Source: PCC-10605 sp964409355 (GTDB lineage Bacteria; Cyanobacteriota; Cyanobacteriia; Cyanobacteriales; Cyanobacteriaceae). From it: a stretch of 52,259 nt of DNA. A program made the position numbers and the translations under genes. This document shows, piece after piece, positions 1-7,375 of this stretch. The stretch covers positions 1 through 52,259 of the forward strand of contig CAYPDC010000011.1 of assembly GCA_964409355.1 (NCBI GenBank). Direction: 5' to 3'. Positions within the stretch are counted from its first letter, which is position 1. Each line of letters starts with the position of its first letter. The notes under the pieces are model-generated. The model worked only from the letters and a program-made list of their open reading frames with translations. It ran no database searches and was not told where the DNA came from.

Positions 1-218
1 AGAGCGATCGCACTCTAAACATGAGCAGATTATTTTCAACAACATATTTAAGTTAATTTGTCAACGGGTAACTCCCATCAATATTAAAATTGATTTCTTT
101 TTAATTAAAATTGATATTTATCGTAACAGAAGTTTTTAAAATTCAGATCTCCTCTTGTCATTCTTAACAAAACTTAATAAAATGGAACATATATTACTAA
201 ATATAAATTCTTATTGTC

Positions 219-1796
219 ATGTTTAGCCCAGAGTTTCCTTGGTTAACAGCCATCATCGCCTTGCCCCTCATCGGTGCTTTTGCCATTCCCTTCATTCCCG
301 ATAAATATGGGAAAAATATCCGCAATTATACTCTTATTATTGCTTTAACTAATTTTTGCTTAATCGTTTACGGTTTTTGGCAAAATTACTCTATCTACAA
401 TACGGATTTTCAATTACAAGAATCCTATAGTTGGTTCCCACAAATTGGTTTACGTTGGAGTTTAGGGGTTGATGGTTTATCCATGCCCCTAATTGTTTTA
501 TCAGGTTTAATCTCTACCCTTGCTATTCTTGCTTCTTGGCAAGTGCAACATAAGTCAAAATTATATTTCTTCTTATTATTAGTTTTATACAGTGCGCAAA
601 TTGGTGTTTTTGCGGCTCAAGATTTATTTTTGTTCTTTATTATGTGGGAATTAGAATTAGTTCCCGTTTATATTCTAATTTCTATTTGGGGAGGGAAAAA
701 ACGCCTTTACGCCGCCACAAAATTCATTCTTTATACTGCTTTAGCTTCTACTTTTATCCTTGTAGCAGGTTTAGCAATGGCATTCTATGGGGATAACTTT
801 ACTTTGAATATGGCAGAGTTGGGTATGAAGAATTATCCCATTACCTTAGAAGTTTTAGCTTATATGGGCTTTTTAATCGCCTTTGGTGTCAAGTTGCCCA
901 TATTTCCTTTTCATACATGGTTGCCTGATGCCCACAGTGAAGCATCTGCCCCTGTATCGATGATTTTAGCTGGAGTATTGTTAAAAATGGGCGGTTATGG
1001 TTTAATTCGTTTCAATTTGGAAATGTTACCTGATGCTCATATAAAATTTGCCCCTTTATTAGTAATTTTAGGGGTAATTAACATTGTTTATGGTGCTTTT
1101 ACTGCTTTTGCTCAAACTAACTTAAAACGTCGCCTTGCTTCTTCTTCTATTTCTCACATGGGTTTTGTGTTAGTCGGTATTGCCTCTTTCACTGATTTGG
1201 GAATGAATGGAGCGATGCTGCAAATGCTTTCTCATGGTTTGATTGCGTCCGCTTTATTTTTCCTCTCTGGGGTGACTTACGATCGCACTCATACTTTGAT
1301 GATGGACGAAATGGGCGGTATGGCAAAACCGATGCCAAAGACTTTTGCTTTATTTACCGTCGCTTCTATGGCTTCTTTAGCTTTACCCGGTATGAGTGGA
1401 TTTGTTAGCGAATTGAGCGTGTTTTTAGGTTTTGCTCAAAGTGATGCTTATAGTTCTATTTTTAAGGTAGTAGTAACAGCATTAGCAGGAGTGGGTTTAA
1501 TTCTAACTCCTATCTATCTACTATCGATGTTAAGGGTTGTTTTCTACGGCAAAAATGATACTGGTTTAAAGTTAGATGGTTTTCACCTTGATGCTAAACC
1601 CCGTGAAGTTTTTATTACCGTTTGTTTAATTATTCCCGTAATTGCGATCGGGCTTTATCCTAAATTAGCTACAGAAAGTTATGATTTAAAAACAGTACAA
1701 GTAGCAAGTAAAACAAGGGCTTCTTTAGAAGTAATTGTTAATCATTCTGTCATTACTCCTTCGGCTAATTTTATCGTTGCCGAGATTGAGAAGTGA
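219..1796 (+). CDS. ndhD: NAD(P)H-quinone oxidoreductase chain 4 (NdhD)
   Basis: Proton-pumping membrane subunit of the thylakoid NDH-1 complex, which passes electrons from ferredoxin to plastoquinone in respiration and cyclic flow. The 525-residue protein is almost entirely hydrophobic helices and carries the antiporter-like hallmarks of the ND4/NuoM family: a buried glutamate in MWELELVP (about residue 144) and a lysine in FGVKLPIFPFHTWLPDAH (about residue 225). The length is normal for cyanobacterial NdhD. The ATG start follows about 200 bases of AT-rich leader; no strong ribosome site is visible. Cyanobacteria have several ndhD paralogues. The sequence looks like the NdhD1/D2 (cyclic/respiratory) kind rather than the CO2-uptake kinds, but the paralogue is inferred. 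It converges on petD. Confidence 0.95.
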   Translation: MFSPEFPWLTAIIALPLIGAFAIPFIPDKYGKNIRNYTLIIALTNFCLIVYGFWQNYSIYNTDFQLQESYSWFPQIGLRWSLGVDGLSMPLIVLSGLISTLAILASWQVQHKSKLYFFLLLVLYSAQIGVFAAQDLFLFFIMWELELVPVYILISIWGGKKRLYAATKFILYTALASTFILVAGLAMAFYGDNFTLNMAELGMKNYPITLEVLAYMGFLIAFGVKLPIFPFHTWLPDAHSEASAPVSMILAGVLLKMGGYGLIRFNLEMLPDAHIKFAPLLVILGVINIVYGAFTAFAQTNLKRRLASSSISHMGFVLVGIASFTDLGMNGAMLQMLSHGLIASALFFLSGVTYDRTHTLMMDEMGGMAKPMPKTFALFTVASMASLALPGMSGFVSELSVFLGFAQSDAYSSIFKVVVTALAGVGLILTPIYLLSMLRVVFYGKNDTGLKLDGFHLDAKPREVFITVCLIIPVIAIGLYPKLATESYDLKTVQVASKTRASLEVIVNHSVITPSANFIVAEIEK

Positions 1797-1866
1797 CAAT
1801 GAATCAGCAATGAGCCTCTGACGATGCAGACAAAAGGGGTTGAATATATTAAAAAACCCTAATCGA

Positions 1867-1912
1867 GTTTCAAACATTTACTTTGAAACAGCCCTGCCCT
1901 TGTAAGGGCAGG
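1867..1912. terminator. two adjacent hairpins between convergent ndhD and petD
   Basis: A perfect 8-bp stem (GTTTCAAA 1867-1874 with TTTGAAAC 1882-1889) is followed by a 9-bp stem (CCTGCCCTT 1893-1901 with AAGGGCAGG 1904-1912). They sit in the only gap between two convergent genes, so they could end transcription from both sides. Neither is followed by a convincing T-run, so a terminator role is inferred from position and pairing. Confidence 0.45.
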
Positions 1913-1933
1913 TTGGGGATAAATAATCTCAAT

Positions 1934-2431
1934 TTAGAACAAACCTAAAGTTAAAGACTTGTCGATGGGGAATACAGAACCTGCACCCAACCAAAGAGTA
2001 ACTAAAGTACCGAATAAAAACACCGTCATTGCGATCGGGCGACGGAAAGGATTTTGGAACTTATTAACACTCTCAATGAAAGGTACAAGCATTAAACCTA
2101 AAGGAATAGCTGCTTGACAAGCAATACCGAGAAGTTTGTTAGGTAAAATACGCAAAATTTGGAACACAGGATACAAATACCACTCAGGTAAAATTTCCAA
2201 AGGAGTAGCAAAAGGGTCGGCTGGTTCACCAATCATAGCAGGATCTAAAATTGCTAAACCAACGATTAAACCCAAAGCACCCAAAATACAAACAGGGAAC
2301 ATATAGAGAATATCATTAGGCCATGCAAGTTCACCGTAGTAGTGATGACCCATATTTTGAGCTAATTTAGCTCTCAATTTAGGATCATTAAGATCGGGCT
2401 TTTTAATTAACTGAGAATTAGGATTAGACAT
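1934..2431 (-). CDS. petD: cytochrome b6f complex subunit IV (PetD)
   Basis: Subunit IV of the thylakoid cytochrome b6f complex, equivalent to the C-terminal half of cytochrome b, with three membrane helices and the Qo-site loop. The conserved stretch EPADPFATPLEILPEWY contains the PEWY motif, and the protein ends in FPIDKSLTLGLF as in other cyanobacteria. The open frame extends 96 bases upstream, but the start at 2431 is preferred: it gives a 165-residue protein matching the family N-terminus (IKKPDLNDPKLRAKL) and has an AAGGAGAT-like ribosome site at 2444-2450. It lies 159 bases downstream of petB, in the usual petB-petD order. Confidence 0.97.
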   Translation of the reverse strand: MSNPNSQLIKKPDLNDPKLRAKLAQNMGHHYYGELAWPNDILYMFPVCILGALGLIVGLAILDPAMIGEPADPFATPLEILPEWYLYPVFQILRILPNKLLGIACQAAIPLGLMLVPFIESVNKFQNPFRRPIAMTVFLFGTLVTLWLGAGSVFPIDKSLTLGLF

Positions 2432-2590
2432 AGTATGCAATGATCTCCTTAGATGAATGAAAAGAAGGAACAAAGACGATTCAAGAATATTTTTTATTGT
2501 ATCCTGAATCTTTAGAGTTCCCGTCAAATTGTTAACTAAAATTGAAAAAGACGAGACATAAAGTCATCGCCTTGATTGTTAACTATCAAT

Positions 2591-3259
2591 TTACAAAGGA
2601 CCAGAAATACCTTGTTTACGGATTAAGAGGAAGTGTAATAACATAAACACTGCCATTAACCAAGGTAAAACAAAAGTATGAATGGTATAGAAACGAGTTA
2701 AAGTAGCTTGACCTACACTCGCACCACCTCTCAAAAGTTCTACCATCTGATCCCCTACTACAGGAATCGCCGCAGGTACACCAGAAACGATTTTCACCGC
2801 CCAATAACCAACTTGATCCCAAGGTAAAGAATAACCAGTTACACCGAAAGAAACGGTAATAACTGCCATAGTTACACCAACGATCCAAGTTAACTCACGA
2901 GGTTTTTTGAAACCACCAGTTAAATAAACACGGAAAACATGGAGGATCAACATTAACACCATCATACTGGCAGACCAGCGATGGATGGAGCGGATTAACC
3001 AACCGAAGTTAACTTCATTCATGATGTATTGAACAGAAGAAAACGCTTCGGTAACGGTGGGTTTGTAATAGAAAGTCATAGCAAACCCAGTAGCAAACTG
3101 AATTAAGAAGCAAGTTAAAGTGATTCCACCGAGGCAGTAAAAGATATTTACATGGGGAGGAACGTATTTGCTACTAATATCATCAGAGATCGCTTCGATT
3201 TCTAAACGATCATTAAACCATTTATAAACAGGAGAATCGGTTACTTGTTTAGTAAACAT
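2591..3259 (-). CDS. petB: cytochrome b6 (PetB)
   Basis: Core haem protein of the thylakoid cytochrome b6f complex. The 222 residues hold four membrane helices. The four histidines that bind the two b haems are at H93/H107 and H194/H209, and the cysteine that covalently binds haem c(n) is C42 (in VNIFYCLGG). Length and motifs are normal. It is first in the petB-petD transcription unit. A long non-coding region lies upstream and should contain the promoter. Confidence 0.97.
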   Translation of the reverse strand: MFTKQVTDSPVYKWFNDRLEIEAISDDISSKYVPPHVNIFYCLGGITLTCFLIQFATGFAMTFYYKPTVTEAFSSVQYIMNEVNFGWLIRSIHRWSASMMVLMLILHVFRVYLTGGFKKPRELTWIVGVTMAVITVSFGVTGYSLPWDQVGYWAVKIVSGVPAAIPVVGDQMVELLRGGASVGQATLTRFYTIHTFVLPWLMAVFMLLHFLLIRKQGISGPL

Positions 3260-3656
3260 TAAGCCCTAAACTAAAAATTATTTATGTACATTAAGATTAT
3301 TAAACATTCTCTCACAAAGAGTAAGAGTTTTAACTGTTCAAGTCGTTAACGAATTTCTCTCAAAAGATATAGATAACAAACTTTTCAGTTAAAGGGGGTT
3401 ACGCCTTAATTGTCCTCCACAGAAAAAACTGAGAATGTTCGACACAAATCTTCAAAATCTTTCTGCTTAAGGACGACAATTAGTCAATCGGATGATTATA
3501 TCATGACGTTTCAGCAGAGAAAGGAAAAGTCAAAGACCGTTACTCTTTCATTACTAAATAAAATTTAACATATCTCTAAGTTTTTTAGCTAGTTTTCAGT
3601 GCCACTAGACAAAGAAACTTATTAGAGTTCGGAGTTCGGAGTTAAAATCTACTTTT

Positions 3657-3777
3657 GTAGGTTGGGTTAGCGATAGCGTAATCCAACACAACAAGGAAAA
3701 AGTTTTTGTGGCATAGCCTAACCCAACACAAGAAGAAAAAAGCTTTTTGTTGGGTTTCGTTTCTCAATCCAACCTAC
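3657..3777. repeat. small inverted-repeat (MITE-like) element, copy 1
   Basis: The unit opens with GTAGGTTGGGTTA and closes with TCAATCCAACCTAC, so the ends are inverted repeats. Inside are two further AACCCAACA/TTGTTGGGTTTCG blocks. A second, partial copy lies at about 19751-19845, and similarity continues past the right end (CTATAAA...TTTACAGTA) in both. Sequences of this GTAGGTTGGGTT type are common dispersed repeats in cyanobacterial genomes. Confidence 0.6.
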
Positions 3778-3823
3778 GATCTATAAAGCATTTACAGTAC
3801 ACTTTACTGAGATTTTTCCGTTA

Positions 3824-3990
3824 TATAGCAATCCTAAATCTTATGTGAGAAATTAAAACTAAGTTCCCCCTTTATTTAAGGGGGGTTAGGGGGGATCAAA
3901 TTCTCACAACCCGTATAGTAATGTTATAAGTTCTTCCTTTGTTTAAAGGGGGAGCAAGTTCTTACAACTCAGATGGTAATGCCATAGTCT
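3824..3990. repeat. degenerate tandem repeat with C5/G5 hairpins
   Basis: Two imperfect copies follow one another: about 3860-3927 and about 3928-3986. Each runs AAGTTCYYCCTTT..TTTAAGGGGG, then TTCTCACAAC or TTCTTACAAC, then GTAATG. The second copy lacks the GGTTAGGGGGGATC part. The left edge TATAGCAATC matches the ends of the inverted-repeat element at 48598-48722, suggesting one repeat family. Confidence 0.5.
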
Positions 3991-4302
3991 GCAAATTCTG
4001 ATTATTTCCCTATTTTATTGATTCAAAAAAATCACCAAACCTTTAAAATAATAATTTAATTTATAACGAACTTTACAGGCAAGATGCCTGTTTCGGGGAA
4101 TTTTAGCCTGTAAATGATAGCTTTCCCTCTGCAAGTTTTGCTGTTGTGACTCTTACTATGAATGAGAAATAATATTATTGTGTAGATCTGTTTCCCAGAA
4201 CTTCTGTAGGTTATTTAATATCACATTAACCTAGTCAATTTAATCTCAATCTGAAGTAAATTATAAAGAGTCAAAAACAATTAGTTTTGATTAAAATTAA
4301 TC

Positions 4303-4479
4303 TTAACGAAAACGTTTCTTGCGACGAGCAACGGCTTTGCGTTTTTTCTTCTCGATGGGGGTTTCATAGTGACGTAAACGCTTAATATCAGCGAAGATAC
4401 CAGCTTTAGAAACCTGTCTTTTAAAACGACGTAAAGCAGACTCTATATTTTCATTTTGTCCCACAACCACTTGGGTCAT
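4303..4479 (-). CDS. rpsU: 30S ribosomal protein bS21
   Basis: A 58-residue basic protein, MTQVVVGQNENIESALRRFK to the end KKRKAVARRKKRFR, matching bS21 of the small ribosomal subunit. It assists mRNA base-pairing during initiation. The start is fixed by a perfect AAGGAGGG ribosome site (4487-4494) seven bases upstream. It stands alone between a long non-coding region and a divergent gene. Confidence 0.93.
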   Translation of the reverse strand: MTQVVVGQNENIESALRRFKRQVSKAGIFADIKRLRHYETPIEKKKRKAVARRKKRFR

Positions 4480-4589
4480 GCAAAATCCCTCCTTATTTTC
4501 TAAAATTTACTACCTTTTCAATTATATCGTGATCAGAACGTTATATCAAAAATATTCTCATTTTGACATCAGTTTATCCTAGAAATTTT

Positions 4590-5234
4590 ATGCAGTTATC
4601 ATTTGATTGGCAAAATTTTTTACAGCAATGGAGTCAGGAAGCATGGGAAATTATTTCTCCTGTGCAAAAGCAAAATCCTTCCTCTCTTTTTGAATTGGAA
4701 AAGGAGTTTCTACAAAGTCGAACTCTCTTTAAGCCTCCAGCAACTTCCGCTCAAATTGAGGCGTTGGAAAATCGTTTAAATGTTAAATTACCTCCATCTT
4801 ATGTTGATTTTTTGCAGGTTAGTAATGGTTGGATACAGTTGGCGATGGATGTGGATGACGGACTTCTTTGGTCAACAGAGGAGGTAAAATGGTTTCGAGA
4901 ACAAGATCCAGATTGGATTGAGGCTTGGTATCATGATGATGAAGTGTGCGATCGCCTCTATTTTGTTTATGGGGAAAAACAAGATTGTGTCCATCTGAGA
5001 ACTAAATATTTACCTTCAACTTTAGCCATTAGTAATTGTATTGAATCTGCGGTTTATTTGCTTAATCCAGAAATCATTACTGAGGAAGGGGAATGGGAAG
5101 CATGGTTTTTCTGTGATGCTTTACCCGGTGCGGATCGTTATCGCTCTTTTTTAGAAATGATGATGGCGGAAAAGGAAAGAACGTTAGATAATTTAAGGGA
5201 TAGCATTTCATTCCGTTTAAGCGAACCGAGATAG
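4590..5234 (+). CDS. SMI1/KNR4 (SUKH) domain protein
   Basis: About 214 residues. The central motif, with A(Q)IEALENRLNVKLPPSYVDF followed by LQVSNGW, is the SUKH-superfamily signature seen in yeast Smi1/Knr4 and in bacterial immunity proteins against toxins. The frame is open from a TTG at 4563, but the first ATG at 4590 gives a more normal start. No signal peptide or membrane segment. No toxin gene is adjacent (rpsU on one side, a nuclease-like gene facing it), so an immunity role cannot be claimed. Biochemical function is unknown. Confidence 0.75.
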   Translation: MQLSFDWQNFLQQWSQEAWEIISPVQKQNPSSLFELEKEFLQSRTLFKPPATSAQIEALENRLNVKLPPSYVDFLQVSNGWIQLAMDVDDGLLWSTEEVKWFREQDPDWIEAWYHDDEVCDRLYFVYGEKQDCVHLRTKYLPSTLAISNCIESAVYLLNPEIITEEGEWEAWFFCDALPGADRYRSFLEMMMAEKERTLDNLRDSISFRLSEPR

Positions 5235-5283
5235 AAACGTTGAATCACTAGCTCTTTTATCGGTTGATATTTTTTATAATTAA

Positions 5284-6114
5284 TTATAGATAAATTAAAT
5301 CTTCTGGTAATTCTGATAATTTAAACAAATGTTCTTCTTGAATGATAATATCTCGAAAAAGTCTTTTTCTTTTGTCAGGTAAAATTAGCACTTTTTCTGA
5401 CTTGACTACTGAATTTTTAAAATAATCTAAATTATCACTTGTTTCTAAATAACTGACTAAACGACGAAATAACTTAGGAAGAATAACCACCATTTTTTCT
5501 TGTTCAAACAAATCCCAAACACTAAAACCATGATTAGTTAAATCAAATTCCCACAACCCTTTTTTTTGCTCTCTAGCCTGATTAACAGCCCAAGTCATTT
5601 TACGTCTTAAAGTAGGAGCTATTCCTCGATAATAAGTGGGATAGGATTGTCCATGAACAAGACTTTGATAATTGACTGATTCAAAAAATAACTCGATGGG
5701 TAAAAAGAATTCTTCTCCATCAGGATGATCTATTTTCCCTTTAAAAACAAATGCTAGAGGACGCCCATGTTGATCTGTTTTTTTTGCTAGAATAAAACCG
5801 TCTATTTTGTCTTTTGCTGAGACAATAATATTATTTTCTTCATTCCACTTTACTCCTTCTATTTCCAGAGATTCTAACAAAAAATTAGCCGCACTTAATG
5901 CCCATTTAACGCTTTGTTGACACTGACGAAAATGGGTTTCTAAACTGTCAATGCCGATTAATCTAATTTGTACATGATTATTTTCGTTTAATTCTGGAGA
6001 AATTCCACTCAATTTTGACCAATTTTCCAAGTTATTTGCATGAAAACGAATAGAATCTCCATCAGGGGAGTAATCTAATACATGAAATGTTCCTTTTATT
6101 AATATAAATGCCAT
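5284..6114 (-). CDS. staphylococcal-nuclease-like (TNase/SNase fold) protein
   Basis: 276 residues. The OB-fold nuclease motif is clear: PDGDSIRF (17-24), then QIRLIGIDSLE, where R51, D56 and E59 align with catalytic Arg35, Asp40 and Glu43 of staphylococcal nuclease. R118 in HGRPLAF aligns with Arg87. All main catalytic residues are therefore present, with larger insertions than in the small secreted enzyme. No signal peptide is seen, so an intracellular nuclease or nucleic-acid-binding role is likely. It converges with the SUKH gene and is followed by an IS-derived element. Confidence 0.75.
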   Translation of the reverse strand: MAFILIKGTFHVLDYSPDGDSIRFHANNLENWSKLSGISPELNENNHVQIRLIGIDSLETHFRQCQQSVKWALSAANFLLESLEIEGVKWNEENNIIVSAKDKIDGFILAKKTDQHGRPLAFVFKGKIDHPDGEEFFLPIELFFESVNYQSLVHGQSYPTYYRGIAPTLRRKMTWAVNQAREQKKGLWEFDLTNHGFSVWDLFEQEKMVVILPKLFRRLVSYLETSDNLDYFKNSVVKSEKVLILPDKRKRLFRDIIIQEEHLFKLSELPEDLIYL

Positions 6115-6254
6115 TTATTTAGATACAATTTCAACGAATAATCAACATTATAACCAGTTATTATATGATAAATTGTTGGTAAAAAAAGATGTCAGGTGTC
6201 GCAGTTAAATAATAAATATTAATTCATAACAATTAATTTTTTGTTATTGTTAAC

Positions 6255-6583
6255 GCAATGGCAAAAGAAGTCCCTAATCTCAGCAGAGCGGATTAGTGGA
6301 TGAATGCTTCGACTACGCTCAGCACAAGTTTTGCCCAACAAAAAAAAAATATCTTATCACAGTTCAGAAAATTGTGATAGGATAAGAACAACCGCACACG
6401 GGCGGAATGGCGATAACCAAGCCATATACATAAACATAACTCTATGATACCGTGTGAATGACCTACGGAACGTGGGGCAAAGCCTATCGCCTTGATGTAA
6501 GACTCGCTATTGTTTTGCAATAGAAAGCAATTGATTGGGTAGGAAGCTCCCGACTCAGCGATAGCGGTCGGTAGTAGTTCACT
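6255..6583. mobile_element. non-autonomous IS200/IS605-like element (copy A), no transposase
   Basis: About 330 bases with no credible gene. The left part has GAAGTCCCTAATC followed by a paired GGATTAGTGG; the right part has GAAGCTCCCGAC paired with GTCGG and ends TAGTTCACT. The same ends and the internal blocks CGGAA, AAGCC and GTAAGACTCG recur in the element at 46824-47208. Subterminal hairpins next to conserved GAAG..TTCAC ends are typical of IS200/IS605 elements, where the right end also encodes the TnpB guide RNA. tnpA and tnpB are absent. The exact left edge is uncertain by a few bases. Confidence 0.6.
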
Positions 6584-6738
6584 CTCATACATTATATCCC
6601 TTGTGAGGGGGAAAGAGCTGACTCTCAAACCTTACCTGACATTTTTCCCCAAAAATATACTATTGAAATGAATGGGAGATGAATTTTTACCGACAAAAAA
6701 TAAAAGTGAAGTTAAATGATTAATTTAACGGGTGAGTG

Positions 6739-7284
6739 TCAATTTGTCGTTACTAAGGTTAGTTTGATTTCATCATCTCCTAATTGAGCTATATCTGCTG
6801 TAATGTCAGGGCCAAAAAATTTAGTGATTTTTTCCTGTTTCTCTCGCCAAGTTTCTAATTTAACTAAGGGAGAATCAAAGTATAAAATTAACGCATAATT
6901 ATCCTCTATTTTATCTTCTTGTATTTTTGTTAAAATTGGTCTTTCATCATCGGTAGGGCTTAAGCCAAGACGCTGTAAGGCTTCATCTAAGTGGGCTTCC
7001 TGCCCGTAACGGTAGCGAGTTACATCTAATCTTAATTGATTTTGAGTGGCGGTGGCTTTTTCTTTTCTTAAGGCTAAAACTTCTGGAGTTGTCTCTTTGG
7101 CAAAGGGTATGGGTTTTAATTCGGCGGCTTTTAAGGCTAATCCCCCCAATAATAAGGGAATACCATAGAAAAAACCTGCTAAATTAAGGGTAGAGTTACC
7201 AATGGCGTAGGCAACAAAACCAATTACTGTTAGAATTGAACCAACGGTTAAACCAACTAAGGCTAAAGGAATTTTACGCAACAT
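6739..7284 (-). CDS. DUF2854 membrane protein
   Basis: 181 residues. Two N-terminal membrane helices (about 7-29 and 33-52) precede a soluble domain with the conserved TRYRYGQEAHLDEALQRLGL and DDERPIL segments of the DUF2854 family, known from cyanobacteria and plastids. The function is unknown. It is divergent from priA, with 91 bases between the starts. Confidence 0.8.
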   Translation of the reverse strand: MLRKIPLALVGLTVGSILTVIGFVAYAIGNSTLNLAGFFYGIPLLLGGLALKAAELKPIPFAKETTPEVLALRKEKATATQNQLRLDVTRYRYGQEAHLDEALQRLGLSPTDDERPILTKIQEDKIEDNYALILYFDSPLVKLETWREKQEKITKFFGPDITADIAQLGDDEIKLTLVTTN

Positions 7285-7375
7285 AAATAAATTATATTTC
7301 TACTTGGTCTAGTGAAGAATTATTCAATTTTAATGGTTAAAATGTATTTGTGTCACTGCAATTCCTAGAAAAATC

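Larger units (their letters stand above)
3260..4302. other. 1-kb non-coding, repeat-rich region between petB and rpsU
   Basis: No open frame of plausible coding character was found on either strand. The part next to petB should contain its promoter. It also holds an inverted repeat (TAATTGTCCTCC about 3405 against GGACGACAATTA about 3471, 11 of 12 paired), a GTAGGTTGGGTT inverted-repeat element, a short tandem duplication, and a CAGGCAAGATGCCTG hairpin near 4078 whose arms recur near 12222. The AT-rich stretch from about 4150 to 4300 shows nothing recognisable. Confidence 0.6.

Noticed and set aside
2616..2888. 90-codon frame on the petB strand
   Set aside because: Cys/Arg/Trp/Phe-rich shadow of petB in another frame.
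3860..3986. Tandem hairpin units as a possible CRISPR array
   Set aside because: Only two imperfect copies directly abutting one another, with no spacers.
4563..4589. TTG start for the SUKH protein
   Set aside because: The first ATG at 4590 follows within nine codons and no ribosome site supports the TTG.
6293..6628. Open frame of 111 codons on the minus strand
   Set aside because: It lies across the IS200/IS605-like element, uses the terminal hairpins as codons and has no protein-like composition; the related element B has no matching frame.
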